Shown: positions 16,314 to 23,922 of the stretch, one piece after another
Layout of the letters: every line of letters begins with the position of its first letter
Position numbering within the stretch: the first letter of the stretch is position 1
Origin: Bacteroides sp.
Lineage (GTDB): Bacteria > Bacteroidota > Bacteroidia > Bacteroidales > Muribaculaceae
Assembly: GCA_014801735.1 (NCBI GenBank)
Contig: JAAVDO010000004.1
Location: 1-64,000, forward strand
Direction: 5' to 3'
DNA length: 64,000 bases
Made by a program: the position numbers and the translations under genes
Notes under the pieces: generated by a model
What the model was told of the DNA's origin: nothing
What the model saw: the letters and a program-made list of their open reading frames with translations, nothing else
The model's database searches: none

Positions 16314-17552
16314 CTACTTCTTATCCCACACATACAGCCTGTCTGACGGGCGTGTCTTTTCGTCAACCTTTATGCTGATACTGTCGCCCTTGAAGGCTTT
16401 GGCCACAGGTAGTCCGTCAACTCTCAGCTCGTTCACAGTCATGATGATAGCACCAGTTGTCGGGCCGGTGATAATTATTTCATCACCAACCGACAGTTCA
16501 CCCGCTTCCATCAGGAATTCAGCCACTTTCTGCTTTGAGAAATAGCGTATGCTCTTTGCGGCATAGCGTTTCACTCTTGTTGCCGACGACCCGTATTTCT
16601 CCGACCATTGTCCGAGCCGTTCGCCCATATAGTAGCCGTTCCAGAAACCTCGGTTGAACACCTTTGCCAGCTTGTCGTCGAACGATGATAGCACCTCTTC
16701 AGTTGCTGTTCCGTCACACACCGCTCTCAGTGCTTCATCATAGGCTCTCACAACTGTGTCGACATATTCCGGCCCTCTCGCGCGGCCCTCTATCTTCAGC
16801 ACTCTCACGCCGGCCTTGGCCATCTTGTCGAGAAATCCTATTGTTTTCAGGTCCTTCGGCGACATGATATATTTGTTCTCTATGTTAAGTTCGTCGCCGG
16901 TCTCAAGGTCCGTCACGCGATAGCCCCTGCGGCATATCTGACCGCAGGTACCGCGGTTTGCGCTCCTGTTCATCTCGTGAAGACTCAGATAGCATTTGCC
17001 GCTAACGGCCATGCAGAGAGCCCCGTGACAGAACATTTCTATTCTTATGAGTTCGCCTTTCGGTCCTCTGATATCCCGTTCTATGATCTGGCGATGTATT
17101 TCGCCCACCTGTTCCATATCGAGTTCGCGGGCCAGCACAACCACATCGGCAAAAGCTGCATAAAATTCCACGGCTTCTATATTGCTCAGATTGAGCTGTG
17201 TGGATATATGCACCTCAACTCCCTGCCGGCGGGCATAGCTTATGGCAGCCATATCGCTTGCTATTATCGCCGATATTCCCGCTTCTTTCGCAGCGTCGAT
17301 TATCGACCGCATAAGCGGTAGTTCCGGATTATAGACTATCGTATTGACGGTGAGATATGATTTCACACCATGTTCTCCGCATATCCCGGCAATCCGTCTT
17401 AGGTCGTCGATAGTGAAATTTGCGGCCGAACCGGCGCGCATGTTCAGCCCCTCGACTCCGAAATACACGGCATCGGCTCCCGCGTTGATCGCCGCGTGGA
17501 GCGACTCGTAGCTCCCCACGGGAGCCATTATCTCAAATTCAGATCGTAACAT
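16314..17552 (-). CDS. Peptidase U32 family protein (TrhP/YegQ-like)
   Basis: A 412-residue U32 protein. Seen: MAPVGSYESLHAAINAGADA at the start, the collagenase-family signature region EMFCHGALCMAVSGKCYLS (residues about 170-190), then NRGTCGQICRRGY; the cysteines are those that hold an Fe-S cluster in the U32 tRNA-hydroxylation enzymes. Family members TrhP/TrhO hydroxylate tRNA U34; older annotation as protease is doubtful. The C-terminal domain (about 335-412) matches the short U32 C-terminal beta domain. A -7 box lies four bases before the ATG. Confidence 0.87.
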   Translation of the reverse strand: MLRSEFEIMAPVGSYESLHAAINAGADAVYFGVEGLNMRAGSAANFTIDDLRRIAGICGEHGVKSYLTVNTIVYNPELPLMRSIIDAAKEAGISAIIASDMAAISYARRQGVEVHISTQLNLSNIEAVEFYAAFADVVVLARELDMEQVGEIHRQIIERDIRGPKGELIRIEMFCHGALCMAVSGKCYLSLHEMNRSANRGTCGQICRRGYRVTDLETGDELNIENKYIMSPKDLKTIGFLDKMAKAGVRVLKIEGRARGPEYVDTVVRAYDEALRAVCDGTATEEVLSSFDDKLAKVFNRGFWNGYYMGERLGQWSEKYGSSATRVKRYAAKSIRYFSKQKVAEFLMEAGELSVGDEIIITGPTTGAIIMTVNELRVDGLPVAKAFKGDSISIKVDEKTRPSDRLYVWDKK

Positions 17553-17556
17553 AGCG

Positions 17557-17564
17557 CAAAATTA
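17557..17564 (-). promoter_or_regulatory. -7 box immediately upstream of U32 start
   Basis: TAATTTTG on the minus strand, with only four bases (CGCT) between its last G and the ATG. No good -33 match. If used, the transcript starts at or next to the ATG. Confidence 0.45.
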
Positions 17565-17654
17565 CAAAATCATTCAGCCTCCCGGAAATTTTCATCCTGT
17601 TTTCCTTTAATGGTCCAGGGTGAGACTCCCGGGAAGCTGCTGACCTTTCGTATT

Positions 17655-18704
17655 TCAGCTGCCGAACGTCACTTCCAGTTTCGGAATGATGGGTCCGAAA
17701 ACACATCGTTCATATTTTGTCGCAAAGATCTCGAAACACTTGTTGCAATGCACGCATCTTGATTTTAATGCCTCACTCGTCTTCAGTCTAACGATGAAAT
17801 CCGGCTGTGTGAGGAGTGTGCGTGAAAGCGACACAAAGTCGGTGGTCTCCAAAACCTTGTCGATTGATTCTTCTGTGAAGATACCGCCTACCAGCGAAAG
17901 CGTCATGTTCGGGAACCGTTTACGCAGATATTCTGTTGCCTCGAGATAGTAGCATTCCGCTTTTCGATCCTTTCGTGTGAAGTCCGATCCGCTTATTTCC
18001 ACAAGATCCGTGCCGCTCTTCACCAGGGTGTCGGCATAATACGCGAGCAGGTCATAGTCGTCTATACCTTCCGCGGTATTGTGGGCATTGAGTTTTACGT
18101 ATATCAGGAAGTCTGGTCCGCATTCTTTTCTGATATTTTCCACTATCTCTTTAGGCAGACGGATTCGGTTCTCGTCTGTTCCGCCGTAGCGGTCAGTGCG
18201 GTGATTCATATCTCTGTTGACCACGGCCTGAAGCAGATACCAGTGTGCTATGTGCACCTGCACGCCGTCAAAGCCTGCCTCTTTAGCTCGGTGGGCTGCC
18301 TCGACAAACAGTTTGCCTGTATCCTCCATCTCATTAGTGGTTAGTTCGTTGAAGTCGAATGGCGTCAGTCCTTTCGGTCCGGCCATTGATATCTGAGCTA
18401 TAGCTATGGCTCCGTATTCATGAATTTTGTCGGCCACGCGCTTCAGTCCCGACAGCTTGTCGTCGCTCCCTATCGAAGGCTGAGCTATGTCTGCCCGGTA
18501 TTTCAGATCTGGCGAGACGCTGAAATGACCTGTGATGATCGTGCCGACATCGCCTTTGCCAAGGGCATCATACATTTCTATTTCAGCATCGCTTATTGTG
18601 CCGTCTGTATTGTCAAGATGGCTGTTGGTGGCACTTCTGATGAATCTGTTTTTTGCCGTCACGCCTTTGATTGTGAAAGGCGTGAATTTGTCAGTGGTCT
18701 TCAT
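17655..18704 (-). CDS. NADH:flavin oxidoreductase (old yellow enzyme family)
   Basis: A 349-residue FMN-binding TIM barrel. Seen: FTIKGVTAKNRFIRSA (FMN and start of barrel), AIAQISMAGP, the VHIAHWYLLQ strand with the HxxH pair that binds phenolic ligands and substrates, RTDRYGG, and SLVGGIF near the FMN phosphate. The usual HGYL reads HWYL and the LSP loop is absent, so the enzyme is a divergent member. The C-terminus has CVHCNKC and a fourth cysteine ten residues later, like the Fe-S site of dienoyl-CoA-reductase-type enzymes. Sixteen bases downstream of the metallo-hydrolase gene; probably same transcript. Confidence 0.87.
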   Translation of the reverse strand: MKTTDKFTPFTIKGVTAKNRFIRSATNSHLDNTDGTISDAEIEMYDALGKGDVGTIITGHFSVSPDLKYRADIAQPSIGSDDKLSGLKRVADKIHEYGAIAIAQISMAGPKGLTPFDFNELTTNEMEDTGKLFVEAAHRAKEAGFDGVQVHIAHWYLLQAVVNRDMNHRTDRYGGTDENRIRLPKEIVENIRKECGPDFLIYVKLNAHNTAEGIDDYDLLAYYADTLVKSGTDLVEISGSDFTRKDRKAECYYLEATEYLRKRFPNMTLSLVGGIFTEESIDKVLETTDFVSLSRTLLTQPDFIVRLKTSEALKSRCVHCNKCFEIFATKYERCVFGPIIPKLEVTFGS

Positions 18705-18720
18705 ATTGCGGAATTCTGGT

Positions 18721-19347
18721 TTATCCTAACAGCATGCGGCGTTCCTGTTCTACCGTTATGGGCGAGGAGTGTCCCGACAGAAGCACGGTGTCGGCCGGCA
18801 GGGTCAGTATTTTGTTGATGATAGAGTTCTCGAGTTCGACGCGGTTTCCTCCGGGAAAGTTCGTGAGCCCCGGGCCGTGTTGATACAGCGTGTCGCCCAC
18901 GAATGCCACTCGCTCTTCCGGCGAATAATATGTCACCGATCCCGGTGTGTGGCCCGGCGTGTGGATCACTTTCAGATAAAAGCCCGAGTTGGCCTTCAGT
19001 CTGATTATCTCTCCGTCTGTCAGTTCCTCGTAGTGGGCCACTCTGATCGGCTGGCCTGAGTTGCCGCTCAGGTTCAGATATGGATCTGTCAGATACTTCG
19101 CGTCACTCGGATAAATATAGATTGGAGCGACAAGTTTCTCACGCAGAAGTTCTGCCGCCCCTATATGATCGAAGTGGCCATGTGTCAGGAGTATTTTCTC
19201 TATCTTCCAGTCATTGCTCCTGATTGTGTCATATATGAGTCCGGCTTGCGCTCCCGGATCGATCAGAAAGCCTGTTCTTGTGTGATTGTCTATATAAAAG
19301 TATGTGTTCTCTGTAAAAACACCTTCTACTTCAAGTCCTTTTACCAT
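18721..19347 (-). CDS. MBL-fold metallo-hydrolase (glyoxalase II-like)
   Basis: A 208-residue metallo-beta-lactamase-fold hydrolase. The zinc motif HGHFDH is at about residue 56, with HTPGHTPGS near 130, GDTLY near 151 and LSGHSSP near 191 supplying the remaining metal ligands. Length and motif pattern fit the glyoxalase II-like thioesterase group of Bacteroidetes. It follows the terminator of the FrnE-like gene and precedes the old-yellow-enzyme gene on the same strand, a neighbourhood that fits detoxification of electrophiles or thioesters (inference). Confidence 0.87.
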   Translation of the reverse strand: MVKGLEVEGVFTENTYFYIDNHTRTGFLIDPGAQAGLIYDTIRSNDWKIEKILLTHGHFDHIGAAELLREKLVAPIYIYPSDAKYLTDPYLNLSGNSGQPIRVAHYEELTDGEIIRLKANSGFYLKVIHTPGHTPGSVTYYSPEERVAFVGDTLYQHGPGLTNFPGGNRVELENSIINKILTLPADTVLLSGHSSPITVEQERRMLLG

Positions 19348-19374
19348 GATTGTGTATTTTCTGGTGTGAAAAAT

Positions 19375-19410
19375 AAGTCTTCTCCCGGATAGTTGCCGGG
19401 CAGAAGACTT
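19375..19410 (-). terminator. Rho-independent terminator after FrnE-like gene
   Basis: Stem 19375-19388 with 19396-19410 (AAGTCTTCTCCCGG against its complement, one bulge), followed on the minus strand by ATTTTTC. It lies between the FrnE-like and metallo-hydrolase genes. Confidence 0.78.
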
Positions 19411-19428
19411 TTCAGTTATTTTTCAGTG

Positions 19429-20151
19429 TTACAGAAGCTGACATCCGTCAGGTCCGCACACATGTGCACGTTCACCGGTTTCTTTCGCGACTTTCTCTGC
19501 CTCCTTTATGCGGCGGTCGGCGCGTTCCAGTGCCGACTTCATTCCTTCGGTGCTCATGGCTCCTGGCACGGCAAATTCGCCGTTAAACACCATATACGGA
19601 ACTCCGTGAACCCCGTGCATCTGTGCCTCACGCTCGTCAAAACGAACATCGTCGCCATACATGTCGCTGTCGAGCACGGCCTTTACTTCATCTTCCTTCA
19701 TCCCTGCCTCTTTGGCTACCGCCATCAGTACATCATGGTCGGCAAGCACCAGATTCTTGGTGAAGTAGGCATCGAACAGCAGATGATTCAGCTTCGTGAC
19801 CGTTGCATAGTCATACTTTGCTTCCGCAAGCTTCATCAGGCGGTGGGCATCGAATGTATTGCTGTATCGTGTTGTGGCATAGCGGAAATCGATACCCACT
19901 TCGCGGCCCAGTTCCGAGATCTGTTCTATCTGCTTTTCGGCGTCGGCCAGGCTCAGACGGTACTTCTTGGCAAAGCGCTCGGGTGTTGTGGTGGTTACCT
20001 CTTTCGGTGTGGTAGGATCCAGTTCGAATGCACGGTAGTCTATTTTTACGCTGTCGGTCATACCGAGTTCTTCGATGGCCTTTTCAAGGCGTGTCTCACC
20101 GATGTAGCAGTAAGGGCATGCGAAATCGCTCCAGATTGTGATGTTGATCAT
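19429..20151 (-). CDS. DsbA-family oxidoreductase (FrnE-like)
   Basis: A 240-residue thioredoxin-fold protein with an inserted helical domain. The active-site motif CPYC is at residues 12-15 and the cis-proline loop reads HGVHGVPYMVF near 180. A second cysteine pair, CGPDGC, ends the protein; FrnE-type enzymes use such an extra pair. No signal peptide, so it acts in the cytoplasm, as known for FrnE in oxidative stress. It lies 45 bases downstream of a MarR-type regulator and is probably controlled by it through the palindrome at 20658. Confidence 0.88.
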   Translation of the reverse strand: MINITIWSDFACPYCYIGETRLEKAIEELGMTDSVKIDYRAFELDPTTPKEVTTTTPERFAKKYRLSLADAEKQIEQISELGREVGIDFRYATTRYSNTFDAHRLMKLAEAKYDYATVTKLNHLLFDAYFTKNLVLADHDVLMAVAKEAGMKEDEVKAVLDSDMYGDDVRFDEREAQMHGVHGVPYMVFNGEFAVPGAMSTEGMKSALERADRRIKEAEKVAKETGERAHVCGPDGCQLL

Positions 20152-20196
20152 AGTTCTCTTTCCTTTCGTTGTTAAGTTTAGCTGTTGTGTAAGTCT

Positions 20197-20625
20197 CTAT
20201 TTTATAATCGAGTTGAGCACTCTTTGGAATGCTTCGAGATCTTCACGGCTCACAAGGTCGGTCAATGCTTTATGACGCTCGTCGGCTATCGTCATTATCC
20301 TGGTTTCTATCTCGCGGCCTTTTGCCGTGAGCCACACCCGGCAGCATTTATGGCTTATCTGTTCGCTCCTCACAAGCTCCTTGCCTGCGAGCGCCGTCAC
20401 CGAGCGGCTTACTGACGCCTTGTCTTTGCCTACCATCCCGGCTATCTCGCATTGCTGCAATCCGTCTTGCGAATACAGCGCTCGCAGGATCATATATTCG
20501 GCCGAGGTGATCTTCAGTCCGGCGGCTTTCAGGGCAGTTTCGAGTTGTGTTGTCAGCCTTTGAAATGCAGTGCCGATCAGGCAGCCCACACAGGGCATCC
20601 GGTATGTCGTGATCTCGTTTTTCAT
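20197..20625 (-). CDS. MarR-family transcriptional regulator
   Basis: A 142-residue winged-helix regulator. The recognition helix region is QCEIAGMVGKDKASVSRSVTALA (positions about 58-80) and the wing follows at SHKCCRVWLTAKG. Cysteines C12 and C15 form a CVGC pair near the N-terminus, and C94/C95 sit in the wing, so thiol sensing is possible. A 9-base inverted repeat lies 33-52 bases upstream of its ATG, the expected place for autoregulation. It heads a probable operon with the FrnE-like oxidoreductase. Confidence 0.87.
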   Translation of the reverse strand: MKNEITTYRMPCVGCLIGTAFQRLTTQLETALKAAGLKITSAEYMILRALYSQDGLQQCEIAGMVGKDKASVSRSVTALAGKELVRSEQISHKCCRVWLTAKGREIETRIMTIADERHKALTDLVSREDLEAFQRVLNSIIK

Positions 20626-20657
20626 ATTCTGATATTATAACAGCACAGACGCAAAAA

Positions 20658-20677
20658 ATGGTTGACAAGTCAACCAT
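20658..20677. promoter_or_regulatory. Palindromic operator, probably for the MarR regulator
   Basis: ATGGTTGAC-AA-GTCAACCAT: two perfect 9-base arms with a 2-base spacer. The GTTGAC/GTCAAC core has the symmetry and size of MarR-dimer sites. It lies in the upstream region of marR. Confidence 0.65.
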
Positions 20678-20733
20678 GGTGCTGCTGAGTTTGATTGGTA
20701 AAGTTATATATACATTAGCAAATTATACAAAAT

Positions 20734-20766
20734 AAGAGGAAGAGCATTCGGATAGCTCTTCCTCTT
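20734..20766 (-). terminator. Rho-independent terminator after cysteine hydrolase
   Basis: A 12-base stem (AAGAGGAAGAGC, 20734-20745, with 20755-20766) followed on the minus strand by ATTTTG, 24 bases past the stop codon. Confidence 0.75.
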
Positions 20767-20789
20767 TATGATTTCCAGTGGGATGATAA

Positions 20790-21389
20790 TTATTTCTTTT
20801 CCATGATCTGGGCCGACGGTATGCATGCTATGCCCATATTCTTGAGGTCGAAGATATTGGCATTCGCTACATCTTCTGATGCAGCCGAGCAGCAGTCAGT
20901 CACTACGATTGTGTTGTAGTCAAGGCCCATTGAGTCGACAGCGGTCGAGCGCACGCAGTTGGGATATTGTGTGCCGGTCAGATACACATTCTTAGCACCC
21001 AGACCCCGCAGTATTATGTCGAGGTCTGTGCCGAAGAAAGCGCTGAAACGCTGCTTCTTGACGGTGTAGTCGCCCGGTTGAGGTGCTATTTCGTCGGGAA
21101 TTGCTGCACCTTTGGTTCCTTCTATGCAGAAAGGATGCCCATCCTCGAAGAAGTGGCGGCGGAATAGCTCCGCATCTACACCCGACGGGCGGTGTATACG
21201 GTAAATGTAGATCACGGCCCAGTCGTTGGCGCGCCCGAAGTCAAGGAATTTCTTTATTGCAGGCAGGGTGGCGTAGGCACCGGGTATACGCATAGGTGAA
21301 TCTGGAAGAACGAAATCGTTCTCCATGTCTATCACCAGAATCACATTCTCGGCACTTGTCAGCATGCCGTCTATCTTGTTGCTTGCCAT
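20790..21389 (-). CDS. Cysteine hydrolase, isochorismatase/nicotinamidase family
   Basis: A 199-residue Rossmann-like hydrolase. The catalytic triad is visible: aspartate in VIDMENDF near residue 21, lysine in TVKKQRFSAF near 112, and cysteine in YPNCVRSTAVDS near 145. The family hydrolyses amides or vinyl ethers such as nicotinamide and isochorismate; substrate here is unknown. The ATG at 21387-21389 is preferred over an in-frame TTG five codons upstream, and then lies four bases after the stop of the 80-residue gene, so the two are an operon. Confidence 0.85.
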   Translation of the reverse strand: MASNKIDGMLTSAENVILVIDMENDFVLPDSPMRIPGAYATLPAIKKFLDFGRANDWAVIYIYRIHRPSGVDAELFRRHFFEDGHPFCIEGTKGAAIPDEIAPQPGDYTVKKQRFSAFFGTDLDIILRGLGAKNVYLTGTQYPNCVRSTAVDSMGLDYNTIVVTDCCSAASEDVANANIFDLKNMGIACIPSAQIMEKK

Positions 21390-21393
21390 GAAC

Positions 21394-21636
21394 TTATTTG
21401 CCAAACATACCGCCCAGCATACTGCCGGCCTTATCTTTCAGTCCGCTGATCACGCTGTCTTTCACGCCGTCAAGCCCTGCGTTGTTCAGAAGGCCCGACG
21501 CGGTGAGTTTCGAAATGATGTCGGGGAGCGACAGATTTTTGAGGTCAAACGACTTGAGCGCGTCTGTGACCTTTGCGATGTCAAACGAGTTGCCGAATTT
21601 GGCGGTGAGCTGGCTGAGGATCTCCTGGATGTTCAT
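21394..21636 (-). CDS. Small hypothetical protein (80 aa)
   Basis: An 80-residue protein not recognised. It has regular amphipathic helices (IQEILSQLTAKFG, ITSKL-type repeats of hydrophobic residues) and ends in a glycine/methionine-rich segment, GSMLGGMFGK. No signal peptide or cysteine. It sits directly upstream of the cysteine hydrolase with four bases between them, and its start follows a normal intergenic region, so it is probably real. Confidence 0.6.
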   Translation of the reverse strand: MNIQEILSQLTAKFGNSFDIAKVTDALKSFDLKNLSLPDIISKLTASGLLNNAGLDGVKDSVISGLKDKAGSMLGGMFGK

Positions 21637-21957
21637 AGTTGTTGTGGTGTTGAATTGTTTTTCTTCATAACGCGCAAGATATCATTAAAGTTTAGCCATT
21701 TGCTGCCGGCGTCCTGTGCCAATCCTCTTCACTGGCCTTACCGGGTATAAGAATATGAGGTGCAATAATTATGATTTTCATCATTGTTGCCACTTCTTTT
21801 TATGTTTTGCAACATATTCTTGATTTTTTATTTCGCTACGTTTGAAAATATTGACAAAAAATCGTACATTCGCACCCTAAGAGATATTTTTGCCTCTATC
21901 TATCCTCATAATCTTACTTCTTTCGATAAGAAATTATACTACAATACAAGTCAAAGC
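21637..21957. other. 321-base divergent intergenic region
   Basis: This AT-rich gap separates the small protein gene from the glycogen cluster. The frame of the debranching enzyme stays open leftward to 21784, but those 58 codons (very Phe/Leu/Ile-rich) do not match the family. A TATTTTTG -7 box lies at 21885-21892. Nothing else was recognised. Confidence 0.5.
21885..21892 (+). promoter_or_regulatory. -7 box for glycogen cluster
   Basis: TATTTTTG fits TAnnTTTG, giving a leader of about 60 bases before the debranching enzyme ATG at 21958. No clear -33 partner. Confidence 0.4.
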
Positions 21958-23901
21958 ATGAGTTACCTTAAATTCGACAAAAATCTCATGATCAATCTGG
22001 AGCAGTCCTTGTCAAAGGAAATGCTCCGAACCAATCAGTCCGGTGCCTATCACTGCACTACTGTGGTTGACTGCAATACCCGCAAGCAGCACGGACTTTT
22101 GGTGATTCCGATTCCGGGTTTCAACAATGCGCCCCATGTTCTCCTGTCAGCAATGGATGTTACTGTGGTTCAGCATGGTGCGCCGTTTAATCTTGGTTTG
22201 CACAGGTATCAGGGCGGTGTTTATAGTCCGAATGGTCACAAATACATCCGCGAATTCGACTGCGAGAGTGTTCCCCGCACAACTTATCGCGTGGGTGGCG
22301 TGATTCTCACAAAAGAGAAAATGTTTATTTCTCATGAGAATCGCTTGCTGATCCGATACACTCTGGTTGATGCCCATTCCGCTACCACTCTCCGTTTCAA
22401 GCCGATGCTCGCTTTCCGTGAGGCAAACGCGCTCTGTCTTGAAAACGATCAGCTCAACGGCGATTGTCCGGAGGTTCCCAATGGCGTGAAATGTTGCCTA
22501 TATCCCGGCTATCCCACCTTGTTCATGCAGTTCTCGCGGAAGCCCGAGTGGATCTATGATCCCAACTGGTATAAAGGCTTCGAATATGTCAAGGATATGG
22601 AGAGGGGAGTGCCCTATACCGAAGACCTCTGGGTGCCCGGCACTTTCGAAATTCCTATCAAGAAGGGCGAGTCGATAATCTTCTCAGCCGGTCTGAGCGA
22701 GATTCCGCCCCGTTCGCTCGCCAAAATGTGGGAAGGCGAAATCGCTACCCGCACTTGTCGCACCAGCTTCTTCAACTGCCTCAAGAACGCTGCCAAGCAG
22801 TGCTATCTGAAGGATCGCGATGGTGAGTTCATCATCTCGAGCTATCCCTGGGGCAAGGTTAGAGCGCGCGACACTTTCATGGCTCTGCCCGGAAGCACTA
22901 TCGCTATCGGCCACCGCGACGATTACGAAGAAATAATGGATACAGCTTCCGAGGCTCTTCGCCACTATATGGATACCGGCGAACTCGACAGCCGCATCCA
23001 TGGTATCGACCTTCCCGATGTCGGCCTCTGGACTCTCTGGGCTCTGCAGCAGTATGCCAAGGCCTACGGCGCCAATGATACCCGTGAGCGCTATATGAAC
23101 CTCATCGCCGGTATTGTCGACTACTATCTTGACAACCGTCATCCCAACCTGCGCGTCGAGCCAAACGGAATGGTTTATACAAACGGTACAGGTACTCCCG
23201 CTTCATGGATGAACTCCACCCTCAACGGTCGTCCCGTTGTCCCCCGCACCGGTTATCTGGTAGAGTTCAACGCTATGTGGTATAACGCCCTCATGTTTGC
23301 CGCATCGCTGGCCGATGGTATTGCCGAATATGCTTCTGCTTCTGCCCGCTGGACTGAAACTGCCGAGCTTCTTAAACCTGCTTTCGTCGACACTTTCCTC
23401 AACGACTACGGCTATCTCTTCGACTATGTCAACGGCAACTATGCCGATCCGTCAGTCCGTCCCAACATGGCTATAGCCATAGGGCTCGACTATTCGCCTC
23501 TCGACCGCCGACAGCGTAAGTCGGTGCTCGACGTAATCACCCGCGAGCTTCTGACGCCTAAAGGCCTCCGCACTCTTTCTCCCAAGAGCTTCGGCTACCG
23601 TCCGTTCTATCTCGGTTCGCCCGAGGAGCGCGAGATGGCTCTTCACAATGGTCCTTCACGCCCGTGGCTCTTTGGTTTCTATACCGATGCCTACCTCCGC
23701 GTGTTCGGTATGAGCGGTGTCGGCTATCTCGACAGAATGCTCATAGGCTATGAAGACGAGATGACACAGGGTTGCATTGGCTCGCTTTCTCAGCTCTACG
23801 ACGGTAATCCTCCCTTCACGGGTCGCGGCGCCATCAGCCATGCCGTTAATGTGGCCGAGATTCTCCGTGCCCTCACGACTCTCAAGAAATTCAATATGTA
23901 A
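21958..23901 (+). CDS. Glycogen debranching enzyme (amylo-alpha-1,6-glucosidase)
   Basis: A 647-residue protein with two parts: an N-terminal beta-sandwich domain (SGAYHCTTVVDCNTRKQHGLLV near residue 28-50) and a C-terminal (alpha/alpha)6 barrel of the GDE_C/GH133 type (SYPWGKVRARDTFMALPG, then DLPDVGLWTLWALQQY). Such enzymes cleave alpha-1,6 branch points of glycogen. The ATG at 21958 (MSYLKFDKN) matches the family start. First of three genes, 21 bases before the GT4 gene, forming the conserved Bacteroidales glycogen set. Confidence 0.9.
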   Translation: MSYLKFDKNLMINLEQSLSKEMLRTNQSGAYHCTTVVDCNTRKQHGLLVIPIPGFNNAPHVLLSAMDVTVVQHGAPFNLGLHRYQGGVYSPNGHKYIREFDCESVPRTTYRVGGVILTKEKMFISHENRLLIRYTLVDAHSATTLRFKPMLAFREANALCLENDQLNGDCPEVPNGVKCCLYPGYPTLFMQFSRKPEWIYDPNWYKGFEYVKDMERGVPYTEDLWVPGTFEIPIKKGESIIFSAGLSEIPPRSLAKMWEGEIATRTCRTSFFNCLKNAAKQCYLKDRDGEFIISSYPWGKVRARDTFMALPGSTIAIGHRDDYEEIMDTASEALRHYMDTGELDSRIHGIDLPDVGLWTLWALQQYAKAYGANDTRERYMNLIAGIVDYYLDNRHPNLRVEPNGMVYTNGTGTPASWMNSTLNGRPVVPRTGYLVEFNAMWYNALMFAASLADGIAEYASASARWTETAELLKPAFVDTFLNDYGYLFDYVNGNYADPSVRPNMAIAIGLDYSPLDRRQRKSVLDVITRELLTPKGLRTLSPKSFGYRPFYLGSPEEREMALHNGPSRPWLFGFYTDAYLRVFGMSGVGYLDRMLIGYEDEMTQGCIGSLSQLYDGNPPFTGRGAISHAVNVAEILRALTTLKKFNM

Positions 23902-23922
23902 TCGTATCCCTCACACATAACC

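Noticed and set aside
21784..21957. Upstream extension of the debranching enzyme
   Set aside because: Very hydrophobic, AT-rich codons that include the -7 box; family start is at 21958.
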